This document shows positions 7,053-15,530 of a stretch of 32,079 nucleotides of DNA, piece after piece. The stretch covers positions 1-32,079 of the forward strand of contig CAZVYJ010000032.1 in assembly GCA_964631565.1 (NCBI GenBank), read 5' to 3'. Source of the stretch: CAZVYJ01 sp964631565 (lineage in GTDB: Bacteria > Planctomycetota > Phycisphaerae > SM23-33). The notes below the pieces were generated by a model. It had not been told where the DNA came from. It did no database searches and saw only the letters and a list, made by a program, of their open reading frames with translations. Both the position numbers and the translations under genes were made by a program. Within the stretch, counting starts at the first letter, position 1; the number at the start of each line of letters is the position of its first letter.

Positions 7053-8425
7053 TGTTTGCGCAGAAATATGACGTGGCGGTTCTGGGCGGCGGGCCGGGCG
7101 GCAACGCAGCCGCCCTGCGGGCTGCGACCCGCGGGGCGAAGGTCTGCTGCATCGAGGCCGGTGTGCTCGGCGGGACGTGCCTGAACGTCGGCTGCATTCC
7201 CACAAAAGCCATGCTGCACGCCAGCGAGCTTTATTGGCAGATGACCCACAGCGGCGAGTTCGGCTTCTCGGCCGGCCAGGTCGCCGTCGACGCCGCGAAA
7301 TTCACCGCCGGCACGAAGCGCACCGTCGAAACGCTTCGCAAGGGCCTGGCGTTTCTCTACGACAAGCGGAAGGTGGATATCATCGCCGGCCGCGGCAGGC
7401 TGACCTCGCCCAACACCATTTCCGTGGAAACGCCCGATGGCGTTGTTAAAATTCAGGCTAAATCCATCATCATCGCGACCGGCTCTCGTCCGGCCCGGCC
7501 GGGCTTCGCACCGTGGGAGTCGCCGCTGGTCATGACCACCGACGAGGCCACCACGGCCGACACGCTGCCGGCCAGCGTTATCGTTGTCGGCGGCGGCGTT
7601 ATCGGCTGCGAATTCGCGACCGTCTACAGCGAGCTTGGCATTGCGACCACCGTAATCGAAATGCTCGACAGCCTGCTGCCCGGCCTGGACGCGGAAGTGT
7701 CGAAAACCGCTAATCGCAGCCTGGCCAAGCGAGGCGCGAAAATTCTTACCGGCGCGAAAATCGTCTCCATGTCCGCCGATGCTGACGGCGTGACCGCGAC
7801 GCTCGCCGACGGCAAATCGGTAAGCGCCGCCGCGGCGCTTATCGCTGTCGGGCGTGTGGCGAACATTGAAAACATCGGCCTGGAGCAGCTCGGCATCGCC
7901 GTCGAGGGCGGCGTTATAAAAGTTGACGACCACTGCCGCACGAATGTCGCCGGCGTCTACGCCGTCGGCGATTGCGCGGAAAAAATCCAGTATGCCCACC
8001 TTGCAGGGCGCATGGGTGCGATAGCCGCCGACAACGCGACCGGCTGCGACGCTTCAGACCCGCGCGATCTGGTGCCGGCCTGCGTGTACACGCATCCGGA
8101 AATCGCCACGGTCGGCCGCTGCGAAGCCGGCGACGGCGTAGTGATAAGCAAATTCCCATACCAGGCGAGCGGACTCGCACGCGTGCACGGCGCGACCGAG
8201 GGCTTTGTCAGGCTCGCTTCGCAGGCCGGCAGCGGCAAGGTGCTCGGCGGCGTGGTAATCGGCCCGCACGCGACCGATATAATCGGCGAAATCGCGCTGG
8301 CCGTCCGCCACGGGCTTACCGCAGCCGACGTTGCCGAGACTGTCCACGCCCATCCGACGTTCGCCGAGGGCGTCTGCGAAGCCGCCGAAATCGCACTCGG
8401 CCTGCCGATTCATACGCTGGGCTGA
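7052..8425 (+). CDS. lpd: Dihydrolipoyl dehydrogenase
   Basis: A 457-residue flavoprotein that reoxidises dihydrolipoyl groups on 2-oxoacid dehydrogenases or the glycine cleavage H protein, with NAD+ as acceptor. The FAD-binding loop LGGGPGGNAA is at about 11-20. The redox disulfide motif GGTCLNVGCIPTKAM has cysteines at 43 and 48. The NAD-binding VVGGGVIGCEF lies near 175-185 and the second FAD motif VYAVGDCA near 305. The C-terminal interface histidine motif HAHPTFAEG is present. Length and domain order are normal. No E1, E2 or H-protein gene is nearby; the partner in the operon is lipA, three bases downstream, so the pair is a lipoate-function unit whose targets are encoded elsewhere. Confidence 0.95.
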   Translation: MFAQKYDVAVLGGGPGGNAAALRAATRGAKVCCIEAGVLGGTCLNVGCIPTKAMLHASELYWQMTHSGEFGFSAGQVAVDAAKFTAGTKRTVETLRKGLAFLYDKRKVDIIAGRGRLTSPNTISVETPDGVVKIQAKSIIIATGSRPARPGFAPWESPLVMTTDEATTADTLPASVIVVGGGVIGCEFATVYSELGIATTVIEMLDSLLPGLDAEVSKTANRSLAKRGAKILTGAKIVSMSADADGVTATLADGKSVSAAAALIAVGRVANIENIGLEQLGIAVEGGVIKVDDHCRTNVAGVYAVGDCAEKIQYAHLAGRMGAIAADNATGCDASDPRDLVPACVYTHPEIATVGRCEAGDGVVISKFPYQASGLARVHGATEGFVRLASQAGSGKVLGGVVIGPHATDIIGEIALAVRHGLTAADVAETVHAHPTFAEGVCEAAEIALGLPIHTLG

Positions 8426-8428
8426 GTC

Positions 8429-9340
8429 ATGGCTGCCGAATCCGCGAACAATCCGTCCCGGCCGCAGCGCAAGCCGCCCTGGCTGCGCAAGAGAATCCGC
8501 GCCGGGCGGAACATCACCGACGTTCAGCACCTGCTCACCGAGCTTGAGCTTTGCACTGTCTGCAGCAGCGCGATGTGCCCGAACATTTCGGAATGTTTTG
8601 CCCGCCGCACCGCCACGTTCATGATAATGGGCGACGCCTGCACGCGCGACTGCCGCTTCTGCGCGGTGGAATCAGCTGCGCCGCAGCCGCTGCGGGCCGA
8701 CGAGCCTCACGCCGTCGCCGAGGCAGCCGCAAGGCTCGGCCTGCGGCACGTGGTTATTACTTCCGTCACGCGTGACGACCTGTCGGACGGCGGGGCGGGG
8801 CACTTCGCCGCGACAATCGCAGCCGTACGAAAAAAAATGCCCGACGCAAGAATCGAAGTCCTCACGCCCGATTTCCGCGGCGACTGCGGCGCGATAGACT
8901 GCGTCATCGCCGCCCGCCCGGACGTGTTCAATCATAACGTTGAGACCGTGCCGCGACTGTACTGCCAGGTTCGCCCGCAGGCGAACTACCGCCGCAGCTT
9001 GGCTGTGCTTGCCCGCGCCGGCCTGAAGGCGCGAGAACTCGGCCTTTCCATTCGCACCAAGAGCGGGCTTATGGTCGGCCTCGGCGAAACCGAAGACGAA
9101 GTGCTCGAAGTGATGCGCGACCTTCGCGCAGCCGGCTGCGAAATACTCACAATCGGCCAGTATCTCGCACCGTCGCGCAGGCATTTTCCGGTGGCGAAAT
9201 ATGTTGAACCGCAACAGTTTAAGAGTTATGAAAAAGCCGGTGAAAAAATGGGATTTTCCGCTGTTTCGGCCGGGCCTTTTGTCCGAAGCAGTTATCAGGC
9301 CGAGCAGGTTTTTGAAAACAGTCTCGGCGGCAAAAAATGA
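8429..9340 (+). CDS. lipA: Lipoyl synthase
   Basis: A 303-residue radical SAM enzyme that inserts two sulfurs into protein-bound octanoyl groups to make lipoyl cofactors. The auxiliary [4Fe-4S] cluster ligands are C45-x4-C50-x5-C56 (CSSAMCPNISEC). The radical SAM motif is C71-x3-C75-x2-C78 (CTRDCRFC). RSSY near the C-terminus is the expected terminal serine ligand region. Length is typical. It starts three bases after lpd and its stop overlaps the start of the next lipoprotein gene (ATGA). No lipB or lplA is in the window. Confidence 0.95.
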   Translation: MAAESANNPSRPQRKPPWLRKRIRAGRNITDVQHLLTELELCTVCSSAMCPNISECFARRTATFMIMGDACTRDCRFCAVESAAPQPLRADEPHAVAEAAARLGLRHVVITSVTRDDLSDGGAGHFAATIAAVRKKMPDARIEVLTPDFRGDCGAIDCVIAARPDVFNHNVETVPRLYCQVRPQANYRRSLAVLARAGLKARELGLSIRTKSGLMVGLGETEDEVLEVMRDLRAAGCEILTIGQYLAPSRRHFPVAKYVEPQQFKSYEKAGEKMGFSAVSAGPFVRSSYQAEQVFENSLGGKK

Positions 9341-9918
9341 AGCGTTTTATCGTTATATTCTGCGTATTTGCATTACTGACGGTCGGCTGCCGGCCGAACG
9401 ACGGGAAGGTGGCCGTTCAGGATAATCCCTCTCCGCAGAATCCCTCGCAGGCCGGCCTGCCGGTGCTCAAAAATCTCAATATGACGGAGGGCACGACCCG
9501 GCCGGCCGAGTGGAAATATGTCTGGGCGGGCATGGGCAAGGTGGAAGCCATCCGCGACACGGAAGTGTTCAAGGGCTCGCCTGCATCGCTGTCGATTCGC
9601 AGCATGGAAGGCTACGCCGAGGGCCACGTCTGCCAGCATTTTCTGCCGGTCGATGCGCCTTTTGTCATCAGCGGTTTCGCCCGTGTCGTGGGAAAGCAGG
9701 TTGACCTCTGCCAGGTCGCCGTGCAGGTGATCAACAGCCGCTACCAGCAGATAGCGTGGATTCGTCTCATCAGCGTGCCGGCTGACGACGGATGGCATGA
9801 GTTCCACGAGGTCATCCAGTTGCCGCCGGGTGCGGCGCACTGCATGCTGACGCTCGCATTTCACGGCGACGGCCAGGCCTGGCTGGACGAAGTAACCGTC
9901 GCTTCGGCTGACGAATAA
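9337..9918 (+). CDS. Small lipoprotein with jelly-roll-like domain
   Basis: A 193-residue protein with a lipoprotein signal peptide: MKRF, hydrophobic stretch, then lipobox LTVGC with the lipidated cysteine at about 18. After a Pro/Asn-rich linker, residues about 48-193 are beta-rich (VFKGSPASLSIRSMEGYAEG, AVQVINSRYQQIAWIRL, GWHEFHEVIQLPPGAAH, GQAWLDEVTV). This pattern resembles carbohydrate-binding-module-type jelly rolls attached to planctomycete surface proteins. No enzyme motif is seen. It overlaps lipA by four bases (ATGA), yet its function has no evident link to lipoate synthesis; the overlap may only reflect compact packing. It ends three bases from the convergent DUF4445 gene. Confidence 0.7.
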   Translation: MKRFIVIFCVFALLTVGCRPNDGKVAVQDNPSPQNPSQAGLPVLKNLNMTEGTTRPAEWKYVWAGMGKVEAIRDTEVFKGSPASLSIRSMEGYAEGHVCQHFLPVDAPFVISGFARVVGKQVDLCQVAVQVINSRYQQIAWIRLISVPADDGWHEFHEVIQLPPGAAHCMLTLAFHGDGQAWLDEVTVASADE

Positions 9919-9921
9919 TAC

Positions 9922-11760
9922 CTACGCCGGGAAGATCATGGCCTCAGCGAATTCCATCTGGAAGTTCATGTCCTGCGAAAGCTCAATGTGTATTGTCTGC
10001 CTCGCCAAGTGCTCGGCGTTTTTGCGGGCGTCGGTCGACAGCAGCGCCCATCGCGCCCCGCTCAGCGATGCGTTGCCGACGTATTTGATGTTCTGGTGAG
10101 CGACGTCGCCCGGCAGCAGGCCGATGCGCTGGGCGTTGCTGCGGCGGATGAAGCTGCCGAACCCGCCGGCTATCAGCACTTTCTTGATGTCTTTGGTTTC
10201 CAGCCCGGCCTGCTTGAGCAGAATTTTTATGCCCGCCCGAATCGCGCCGGTGGCGAGTTGAAGCTCGCGCACGTCGCGCTCGGTCAGCGTGACGCGTTTT
10301 TTGCTTGTGCTCTTGCCGGCCAGCAGGAATTCCGCCTTGCCGTCGTTGTCGATGACCCGCTTCCGCAGCGGCTGCGGCACGCTTTCGGGCAGCTGCGAAG
10401 CCGGCAGCAGCCGGCCTTCCGGCGTGATGATTCCCGCGCTCAGCAGCTCAGCCGCCAGGTCGATAAGCCCGCTGCCGCACAGGCCCGCCGGCTCGGCGTT
10501 GCCGATGACGCTCAGCCGCAGATCGCCGTCCAGCACCACTTTTTCGATTGCGCCGGTGGTGGCTCTCATTCCGCAGCTTATTCTGGCGCCCTCAAACGCC
10601 GGGCCTGCCGCCGTCGAAGTCGCCCACAGCTTGTCGTCGTGCGCGAGCATGATTTCGCCATTGGTGCCGATATCCACCAACATCACGGGCGGCTCCATCG
10701 ACGCCAGCCGGGTCGCCAGTATTCCCGCCACCGTGTCGCCGCCGACAAACCCGCCGATTACCGGAAACACGTAAACCCGCCCCGACGGATGTATCGGCAG
10801 GGCGAGTTCCTCAGCCGACAGAACCAGCCCGCGTTCGTAGGCGGGCACGAATGGCACCTGCCCGAGCTGTGTTACATCCACGCCGCACAGCAGGTGTTCC
10901 ATCGTCGTGTTGCCTGACATAGCGACTTCGTAAACGTGTTCGCAGCGGATTTTCGCGCTTTTGCAGACTTCGCGAATCATGTCCGCAATTTCCTTCACCA
11001 GAACGTCGCGGAGTTTGTTGAGGTTGGCGTGGGAGTTGGCGGTGGCCTGGATGCGACTCAGCACGTCGTCGCCGAATTTCACCTGCGGGTTCATCCGCGA
11101 GACGATGCCGAGTTCGTTGCCGTCGGCCAGGTCCAGCAGCGAGCAGACCAGCGTCGTCGTGCCGATGTCTATCGCCACGCCGTAACAGTGCCTGGTCGTG
11201 TCTCCAGGCTCAAAGTCGATGAGGTGGTGGTTCGACAGCACGGCCGTGCCTTTGAAGCCGCTCGCCCGCAGCACGCCGGGCAGGCGGCGCAGTACGTGCA
11301 GGTCGGTCTTCACCGCGCCGACGCTCCGCTCCAGGCGCATCAGGTCGGCGATGTTGTCCTCGAGCGTCGGGATCGGCAGCTCGACGTATTTCTTGCGGAC
11401 AGCCGGCAGAACCTCGACGTCGTGCTTGTGCGCGTCGGCGAGTATCTGGTGCTTGCCGCCGAACAGCGATTCTGTCGGCACGTTCACGACCACTGATTTT
11501 CCGCACAGGCTTGTCTGGCAGGCCAGCCGCCAGCCGTCGGCCAGGTCGGCGTCGCTGAAGACCCGCCGCTCCGAGTCGTTAGGCTCGCATGCGCCGGTGA
11601 CTATCTGGATGCGGCATTTGCCGCAAGTTCCCTGGCCGCCGCACGGCGTGTCGATGGTAAGCCCCGCGCGACCGGCCGCCTCGAGCATCGTCGAACCGGC
11701 CAGCACGTGCACCTGCCTGCCGCTGGGCTGAAACGTTACTTTGACCTGCTTGTCCTGCAT
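9922..11760 (-). CDS. Ferredoxin-fused ASKHA protein (RACo-like, DUF4445)
   Basis: A 612-residue protein. The N-terminal domain (1-95) is a plant-type [2Fe-2S] ferredoxin with ligands C40, C46, C49 and C81 (PCGGQGTCGKC and LACQ). A linker follows, then a DUF4445/RACo-like ASKHA ATPase region beginning with GVAIDIGTTTLVCSLLDL near 194 and containing MLVDIGTNGEIML and IAGGFGSFI further on. Characterised members (RACo, RamA-like) use ATP to drive electron transfer that returns Co(II) corrinoid proteins to Co(I). No corrinoid protein or methyltransferase is present here. The start ATG at 11758-11760 has GGAG seven bases upstream. The gene is divergent from the von Willebrand gene and convergent with the lipA operon, so it is probably transcribed alone. 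Confidence 0.88.
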   Translation of the reverse strand: MQDKQVKVTFQPSGRQVHVLAGSTMLEAAGRAGLTIDTPCGGQGTCGKCRIQIVTGACEPNDSERRVFSDADLADGWRLACQTSLCGKSVVVNVPTESLFGGKHQILADAHKHDVEVLPAVRKKYVELPIPTLEDNIADLMRLERSVGAVKTDLHVLRRLPGVLRASGFKGTAVLSNHHLIDFEPGDTTRHCYGVAIDIGTTTLVCSLLDLADGNELGIVSRMNPQVKFGDDVLSRIQATANSHANLNKLRDVLVKEIADMIREVCKSAKIRCEHVYEVAMSGNTTMEHLLCGVDVTQLGQVPFVPAYERGLVLSAEELALPIHPSGRVYVFPVIGGFVGGDTVAGILATRLASMEPPVMLVDIGTNGEIMLAHDDKLWATSTAAGPAFEGARISCGMRATTGAIEKVVLDGDLRLSVIGNAEPAGLCGSGLIDLAAELLSAGIITPEGRLLPASQLPESVPQPLRKRVIDNDGKAEFLLAGKSTSKKRVTLTERDVRELQLATGAIRAGIKILLKQAGLETKDIKKVLIAGGFGSFIRRSNAQRIGLLPGDVAHQNIKYVGNASLSGARWALLSTDARKNAEHLARQTIHIELSQDMNFQMEFAEAMIFPA

Positions 11761-11989
11761 TGCTTCGCTCCAACAACGATAACTGCCGACCCGGTACCGG
11801 GCGCCCGATACCTGTTATATAACAATATCCTCTTTCAGGCGGTTGTAGAAACTTTCTGCAATTTTTCGACTTTTTTGACGGTAAGTTTGGCCGCCGGCGG
11901 AACAAATGCAGTTGGACCGTCGGGGGGCGGGAAGCTATCCTTAACGCATATCGTCCGGTTCGCAGGACCGGCAAGCGGGAGAAAATCCG
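11761..11989. promoter_or_regulatory. Divergent intergenic region with two perfect dyads
   Basis: This 229-base spacer separates the DUF4445 gene (-) from the von Willebrand gene (+). It contains two perfect 12-base palindromes: CCCGGTACCGGG at 11790-11801 and TGTTATATAACA at 11813-11824, centred 23 bases apart. Either could be an operator. I cannot assign promoter hexamers with confidence. A third short inverted repeat CCGGT/ACCGG lies near 11955-11970. Confidence 0.4.
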
Positions 11990-14488
11990 GTGACAATACT
12001 TGCCGCGAACATTGTTCGTTTCATCCAGCCGTGGTGGCTGCTGCTGGCCGCCGCGGGCGCTGGGCCCGTTATCGTCGAGGCTGTCGCGGTTCGTCACGGC
12101 CGGCATATCGGAAGGCTTGCGGTTGGGCTTCAATCGGCGGCTGTGGTGCTTGTCGCCGTTGCACTTGCCCGCCCGATGCTGCGGTGGGGCGGGCCGACCG
12201 ACCTGCCGATGCTGCTCCTGCAGGACGTTTCCGCCTCGACCCGCGGACAAAACTCCCCGCCTGTCATGCCGGAAGGCGTCCGGTTCGAGCGGGTCGATTT
12301 CGCTGCGGCCCTCGGCGGCGACCAGATAAACGATACGCGGCTGGCCCCGGCGCTTCGGCTGGCCCTTTCACGCGGCGAAGAAATATCCGGCGTGGTTATA
12401 TGCACAGACGGGCGATTCTTCGACGACGACTGGCCGCAGCAGGCCGAGGCGCTCGGGCGGGGCGGCAAGGAAGTTATCATCGTGCCGCTGGCCTCCCCGC
12501 CGCCGGATGCCCGGATAAGCGATCTTTCTTCGATGCGGCGGGCGGACGGCAGCGTCGAGCTGAGGCTGACGGTGGCCGCAAATGCGAACCAGCATCGCAC
12601 GGTTCGCATGTGGCAGGATGGCGACGAGGATCATCCGCTGATGGACCGGCAGCTCAAGCTGCTTGCCGGCGAGTCGTCTACGTTTCGCATGTCGGTCATG
12701 CCGCCGAGCGACAGGGCGACCGTGTACCGGGCTGCATTGTCCGCGGGCGATGATTTTCCCGAGAACGATTCCGCCGCGAGGATAATCCTGCCGAACCGCT
12801 CGCGCGTCGCGGTTGTGTCGGCCGGCCGGTACCCGCTGGAGAATTTATCCGTGGCGGTCGGCCTGCCCGTGGCCGCGGTTTCGCCGGAAGATGCGCCTGC
12901 TTCCGCGGCCGGCTGGATGGACTACGCATCCGTGATCCTGATGGATACCGACGGCGAACTGCTTTCGCCGCCGCAGCGAAAGGCACTGGCTGAATATGTC
13001 CGCAGCGGCGGCGGGCTTGTGGTCGTCGGGGCGGGCCCGCATAAAAGCGCCGCCGACCGGCAAGACCCGCTGAACCGCGTGTCGGCGCTGGTGGCCAACC
13101 CGTACGAGCGTCGGCCGCTCGAGGTTATCGTGGTTCTCGACGTGTCCGGCTCGATGGGCGAAACGGGCGGCCCAGACGGGCCCCTTCGGAGCGGCGCGGC
13201 GATGAAATTCGACACGGCCCGCGAAGCGGTCCTTTCTTTGAGGCGGCACCTGACGCTCCAGGATGGGCTGGCGGTCATCACTTTCGCAGACAAGCCGACC
13301 GAAATTTATGACAGCGGCCCGGCCCAGCCGGATTTCGCCGACCTGGCCGACGCGATGCGCCGCATCTCGCCGCGAGGCGCCACCAGAATTGCTCCCGCAT
13401 TGGAAAAGGTCGCCACCCGGCAGATATCGACCGGGAGGCAGGGACTGGTTGTGCTGGTGAGCGACCTTCGCACTGAGGAATTCGATGTCGCTGCGATTGC
13501 CCGACAGTTCGAGCGGCAGAAGATATCGCTGGCCGTCGTGGCCATCTCGGCGGGCAAGGATGCTTCCGAGCGATATCCGCTGGAATCGCTGGCGGAGAAC
13601 CTCGGTTCGCCGCTGGTTCATCGGGCCGGACTGGAAGACCTGGCGAAGATTTTCGCCGGCTTCATCACTGAGGCGCGCGGCAGCGACAGCAATGTCGGAG
13701 AATTCACCGCGACGGCCGGGGCGGACCTGTTCGGCCGCGAGACGGGCAAGCTGCCGCCGCTGGACGAATATATTTTCTGCGCCATGCAGGACGGCGCCGA
13801 AAAACTCGCCGCGGTCGGCGGCGACGTGATACTCGCCCGGCGGAAGGTCGGCATGGGGCGCAGCGTGTCGCTTGCCGTGCCGCTGACCGGATCGCACAAC
13901 GAGTCGTGGCGGAACTGGCCGAAACTCGACGAACTGCTGGCCGGCGCGGCGCGGTGGGTTGAGTTTGCCGAGGCGGACCCGCGATTTATCGGAGAGATTA
14001 TCCGTCGCGGCGCCAGCGTAATCGTTCGGGTTGTCGCCGCCGACGCGATCGGGCCGATGAACGGCCTGAAACTTTTCGCGACGGTCGACTGCATAGTCGA
14101 ATCGGCCACTGAAGGGCCGCCGAGAAAACTAGACTTCAGCCAGACCGCTCTAGGTGTTTATGAGGCTGTGATAAATTTGACCGACTCCGACAAGTCAGGC
14201 CTGGCGATTACGGTTTCCGACGCCGCCGATAACAGGGTGCTCTGGCGGGCGGCTGTCCCGGCGATGTGCCTGCCGGAATTCGTCCACCCGGGCGCAGACT
14301 GGGATTCGCTCAATCGCCTGGCGAAGCTGACCGGCGGAAGGATTGTCTCCGGAAACGAACTGGCGAAAACGCCGCTGCGGCTCGAACAGAAAAGCTATTC
14401 GCCTGTCTGGCAGTATGTGATGATGCTGGCGACGGTGATTATGCTTCTGGAGTGGTCTTTGACGCGACTGTGGAGGCGGGGGAAATAA
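11990..14488 (+). CDS. Membrane-anchored protein with von Willebrand A domains
   Basis: An 832-residue protein starting with GTG at 11990 behind GGGAGA. Two N-terminal membrane helices (about 14-33 and 43-60) precede a first von Willebrand-like region in which D79-V-S-A-S matches the DxSxS metal-binding pattern. Residues about 260-365 hold a segment resembling glutamine-amidotransferase-like domains of BatA-type planctomycete proteins (VAEYVRSGGGLVVVG-like phrase). The main VWA domain begins near 378 with a full MIDAS motif D384-V-S-G-S (VVLDVSGSMG). The C-terminus has a final helix (about 808-826) followed by RRGK. The overall design resembles BatA/YegL-like surface regulators, which bind protein partners through a divalent metal. 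No MoxR ATPase neighbour is present, although BatA systems normally have one. It stands alone between two minus-strand genes. Confidence 0.8.
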   Translation: MTILAANIVRFIQPWWLLLAAAGAGPVIVEAVAVRHGRHIGRLAVGLQSAAVVLVAVALARPMLRWGGPTDLPMLLLQDVSASTRGQNSPPVMPEGVRFERVDFAAALGGDQINDTRLAPALRLALSRGEEISGVVICTDGRFFDDDWPQQAEALGRGGKEVIIVPLASPPPDARISDLSSMRRADGSVELRLTVAANANQHRTVRMWQDGDEDHPLMDRQLKLLAGESSTFRMSVMPPSDRATVYRAALSAGDDFPENDSAARIILPNRSRVAVVSAGRYPLENLSVAVGLPVAAVSPEDAPASAAGWMDYASVILMDTDGELLSPPQRKALAEYVRSGGGLVVVGAGPHKSAADRQDPLNRVSALVANPYERRPLEVIVVLDVSGSMGETGGPDGPLRSGAAMKFDTAREAVLSLRRHLTLQDGLAVITFADKPTEIYDSGPAQPDFADLADAMRRISPRGATRIAPALEKVATRQISTGRQGLVVLVSDLRTEEFDVAAIARQFERQKISLAVVAISAGKDASERYPLESLAENLGSPLVHRAGLEDLAKIFAGFITEARGSDSNVGEFTATAGADLFGRETGKLPPLDEYIFCAMQDGAEKLAAVGGDVILARRKVGMGRSVSLAVPLTGSHNESWRNWPKLDELLAGAARWVEFAEADPRFIGEIIRRGASVIVRVVAADAIGPMNGLKLFATVDCIVESATEGPPRKLDFSQTALGVYEAVINLTDSDKSGLAITVSDAADNRVLWRAAVPAMCLPEFVHPGADWDSLNRLAKLTGGRIVSGNELAKTPLRLEQKSYSPVWQYVMMLATVIMLLEWSLTRLWRRGK

Positions 14489-14565
14489 AAGTAATCTGTA
14501 ACCGGGAACCCGTATTTCGGATTTCAGATTGCGGATTTGGGATTTTCAAATTCGTGATTCGGGCA

Positions 14566-14606
14566 TACCCATGCGGGGGCTGACGCTCCGCCCGCCCGTA
14601 TGGGCG
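14566..14606. repeat. Imperfect GC-rich inverted repeat
   Basis: CCCATGCGGGGGC (14568-14580) pairs imperfectly with GCCCGCCCGTATGGG (14590-14604). It lies behind the von Willebrand gene and ahead of the convergent PilZ gene, preceded by low-complexity GGATTT words. It may terminate transcription in both directions or be a REP-like unit. There is no T-run. Confidence 0.4.
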
Positions 14607-14688
14607 CAATTCGCGATTTGGCAATGGCAAGCTGCACTCTCAAATTGGATGGTGGTATATATAGCGGTTTGCCGCCAGTGGCGACATG

Positions 14689-15009
14689 TTACAGTTTTTC
14701 AATGAACTCAAGTCCGCACCCGGTGAGTTGTCCCACCGGCCGGGTGTAAGCGACTCGGCAGCGATAGTTCACTTTCCGAGAGCGGCTGTGCTTATCATCA
14801 CCGGAGAGGCTCGGCAGGGAAAGTTCGATGAAAACCGTCGCATCCTGCTTCAACGGTTTAGTTGCATTTACGACGACTCCTACGCCGCCTTCGGACATAT
14901 CAACAGTGCGGCCTTTGGCGATAAGGCGCCCCCGCCTGTCGGTTATCACCACCGGGTATGCGGCGGCGACTCGCGGGCTTCGACGACGTTCTTTTTCGTG
15001 AGTGGTCAT
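14689..15009 (-). CDS. PilZ domain protein
   Basis: A 106-residue single-domain PilZ protein, a class that binds cyclic di-GMP and passes the signal to partners in motility, secretion or polysaccharide production. The two ligand motifs are visible: the arginine motif RRRSPR at 8-13 and DMSEGGV at about 37-43 (D/NxSxxG). The strands between them fit the PilZ six-stranded barrel. No other domain is attached, so it must act through a partner. Neighbours give no specific hint. The start ATG at 15007-15009 has only weak Shine-Dalgarno support, but nothing better exists and the arginine motif sits close to the start as expected. Confidence 0.85.
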   Translation of the reverse strand: MTTHEKERRRSPRVAAAYPVVITDRRGRLIAKGRTVDMSEGGVGVVVNATKPLKQDATVFIELSLPSLSGDDKHSRSRKVNYRCRVAYTRPVGQLTGCGLEFIEKL

Positions 15010-15142
15010 TTTGTTTCTGTAATGCCAAGCGCAAAAGACAGGGGCTAAAACGCTCCCATAATTAATTCGGCCAATAAGCGTGGCAGGTTAACTTACGGTG
15101 AAAAAAACCGCTTGCCGGGGATGGAGGCAGGCGGGGCCCGCA

Positions 15143-15169
15143 GGCGACCGCCCCTTAGGGGCGGTCGCC
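15143..15169. terminator. Strong GC hairpin, possible terminator or hairpin repeat
   Basis: GGCGACCGCCCC (15143-15154) and GGGGCGGTCGCC (15158-15169) form a perfect 12-base stem around a TTA loop. It lies downstream of the small minus-strand gene at 15215-15427 and upstream of the PilZ gene. No U-run follows on either strand. Its core CCCCTTAGGGG also occurs at 2761-2771. Confidence 0.45.
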
Positions 15170-15214
15170 CGGGCACGGACCCCCGACCCTGTGTGGCTGA
15201 CGGACCCCTTTTTG

Positions 15215-15427
15215 CTAGCCTTGCCGCGTTCCGCCTCGCCTAGCGGGCCTTGTGGGATGCGAGGGCTTGGAACTTTTACCGCTCCCGCCGCCGCCCTGAA
15301 TGTCTTTCAGCTGCTCATTGGCGGCCGCCAGAAGCTCCTGCTGCCAGCCAAGCAGCAGGCCCATGGCGTCGAGAGTTTGCTTTAATGTCGGCTGACTTTC
15401 GTTGTGAGACATTTTTCCCTTGTCCAT
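15215..15427 (-). CDS. Small hypothetical protein
   Basis: A possible 70-residue protein. An alternative start at 15412 gives 65 residues and has AAGGG four to five bases before it; the start at 15427 has GGGG close upstream. The first half is a plausible amphipathic helix (TLKQTLDAMGLLLGWQQELL followed by AAANEQLKDIQ). The second half is a flexible tail rich in Gly, Ser, Pro, Lys and Arg, which could bind nucleic acid or be disordered. I do not recognise it. It is divergent from the XRE/S24 regulator and shares its upstream dyads, so it may be a regulated partner. Coding status is uncertain. Confidence 0.4.
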   Translation of the reverse strand: MDKGKMSHNESQPTLKQTLDAMGLLLGWQQELLAAANEQLKDIQGGGGSGKSSKPSHPTRPARRGGTRQG

Positions 15428-15467
15428 AATCCCCAAAAGTGTAAAATCCACATTGTTGGGCCTTTTG

Positions 15468-15514
15468 TATTCGCGAATAACGGGATAGTCAACAGGAAAA
15501 TTCGCGATTGCGAA
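15468..15514. promoter_or_regulatory. Two candidate operators for the XRE/S24 regulator
   Basis: A perfect 12-base palindrome TATTCGCGAATA (15468-15479) and a related dyad TTCGCGATTGCGAA (15501-15514, arms TTCGC/GCGAA) lie just before the regulator start at 15531. Their centres are 34 bases apart, about three helical turns. Both share TTCGCGA. The placement between divergent genes suggests autoregulation of the regulator and control of the small gene. Confidence 0.5.
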
Positions 15515-15530
15515 CATTTTTTGGAAAAAT

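Noticed and set aside
6938..7999. A 353-codon minus-strand frame over lpd
   Set aside because: Antisense shadow of a complete dihydrolipoyl dehydrogenase.
983..11760. A combined B12-mutase/corrinoid system of the MutL-like and DUF4445 proteins
   Set aside because: No mutase, corrinoid protein, cobalamin riboswitch or B12 synthesis gene is visible, and the two genes are on opposite strands in separate units.
15090..15260. A possible tRNA or small RNA in the GC-rich spacer
   Set aside because: Only the single 12-base stem at 15143-15169 is clear; no cloverleaf or anticodon arm can be drawn.
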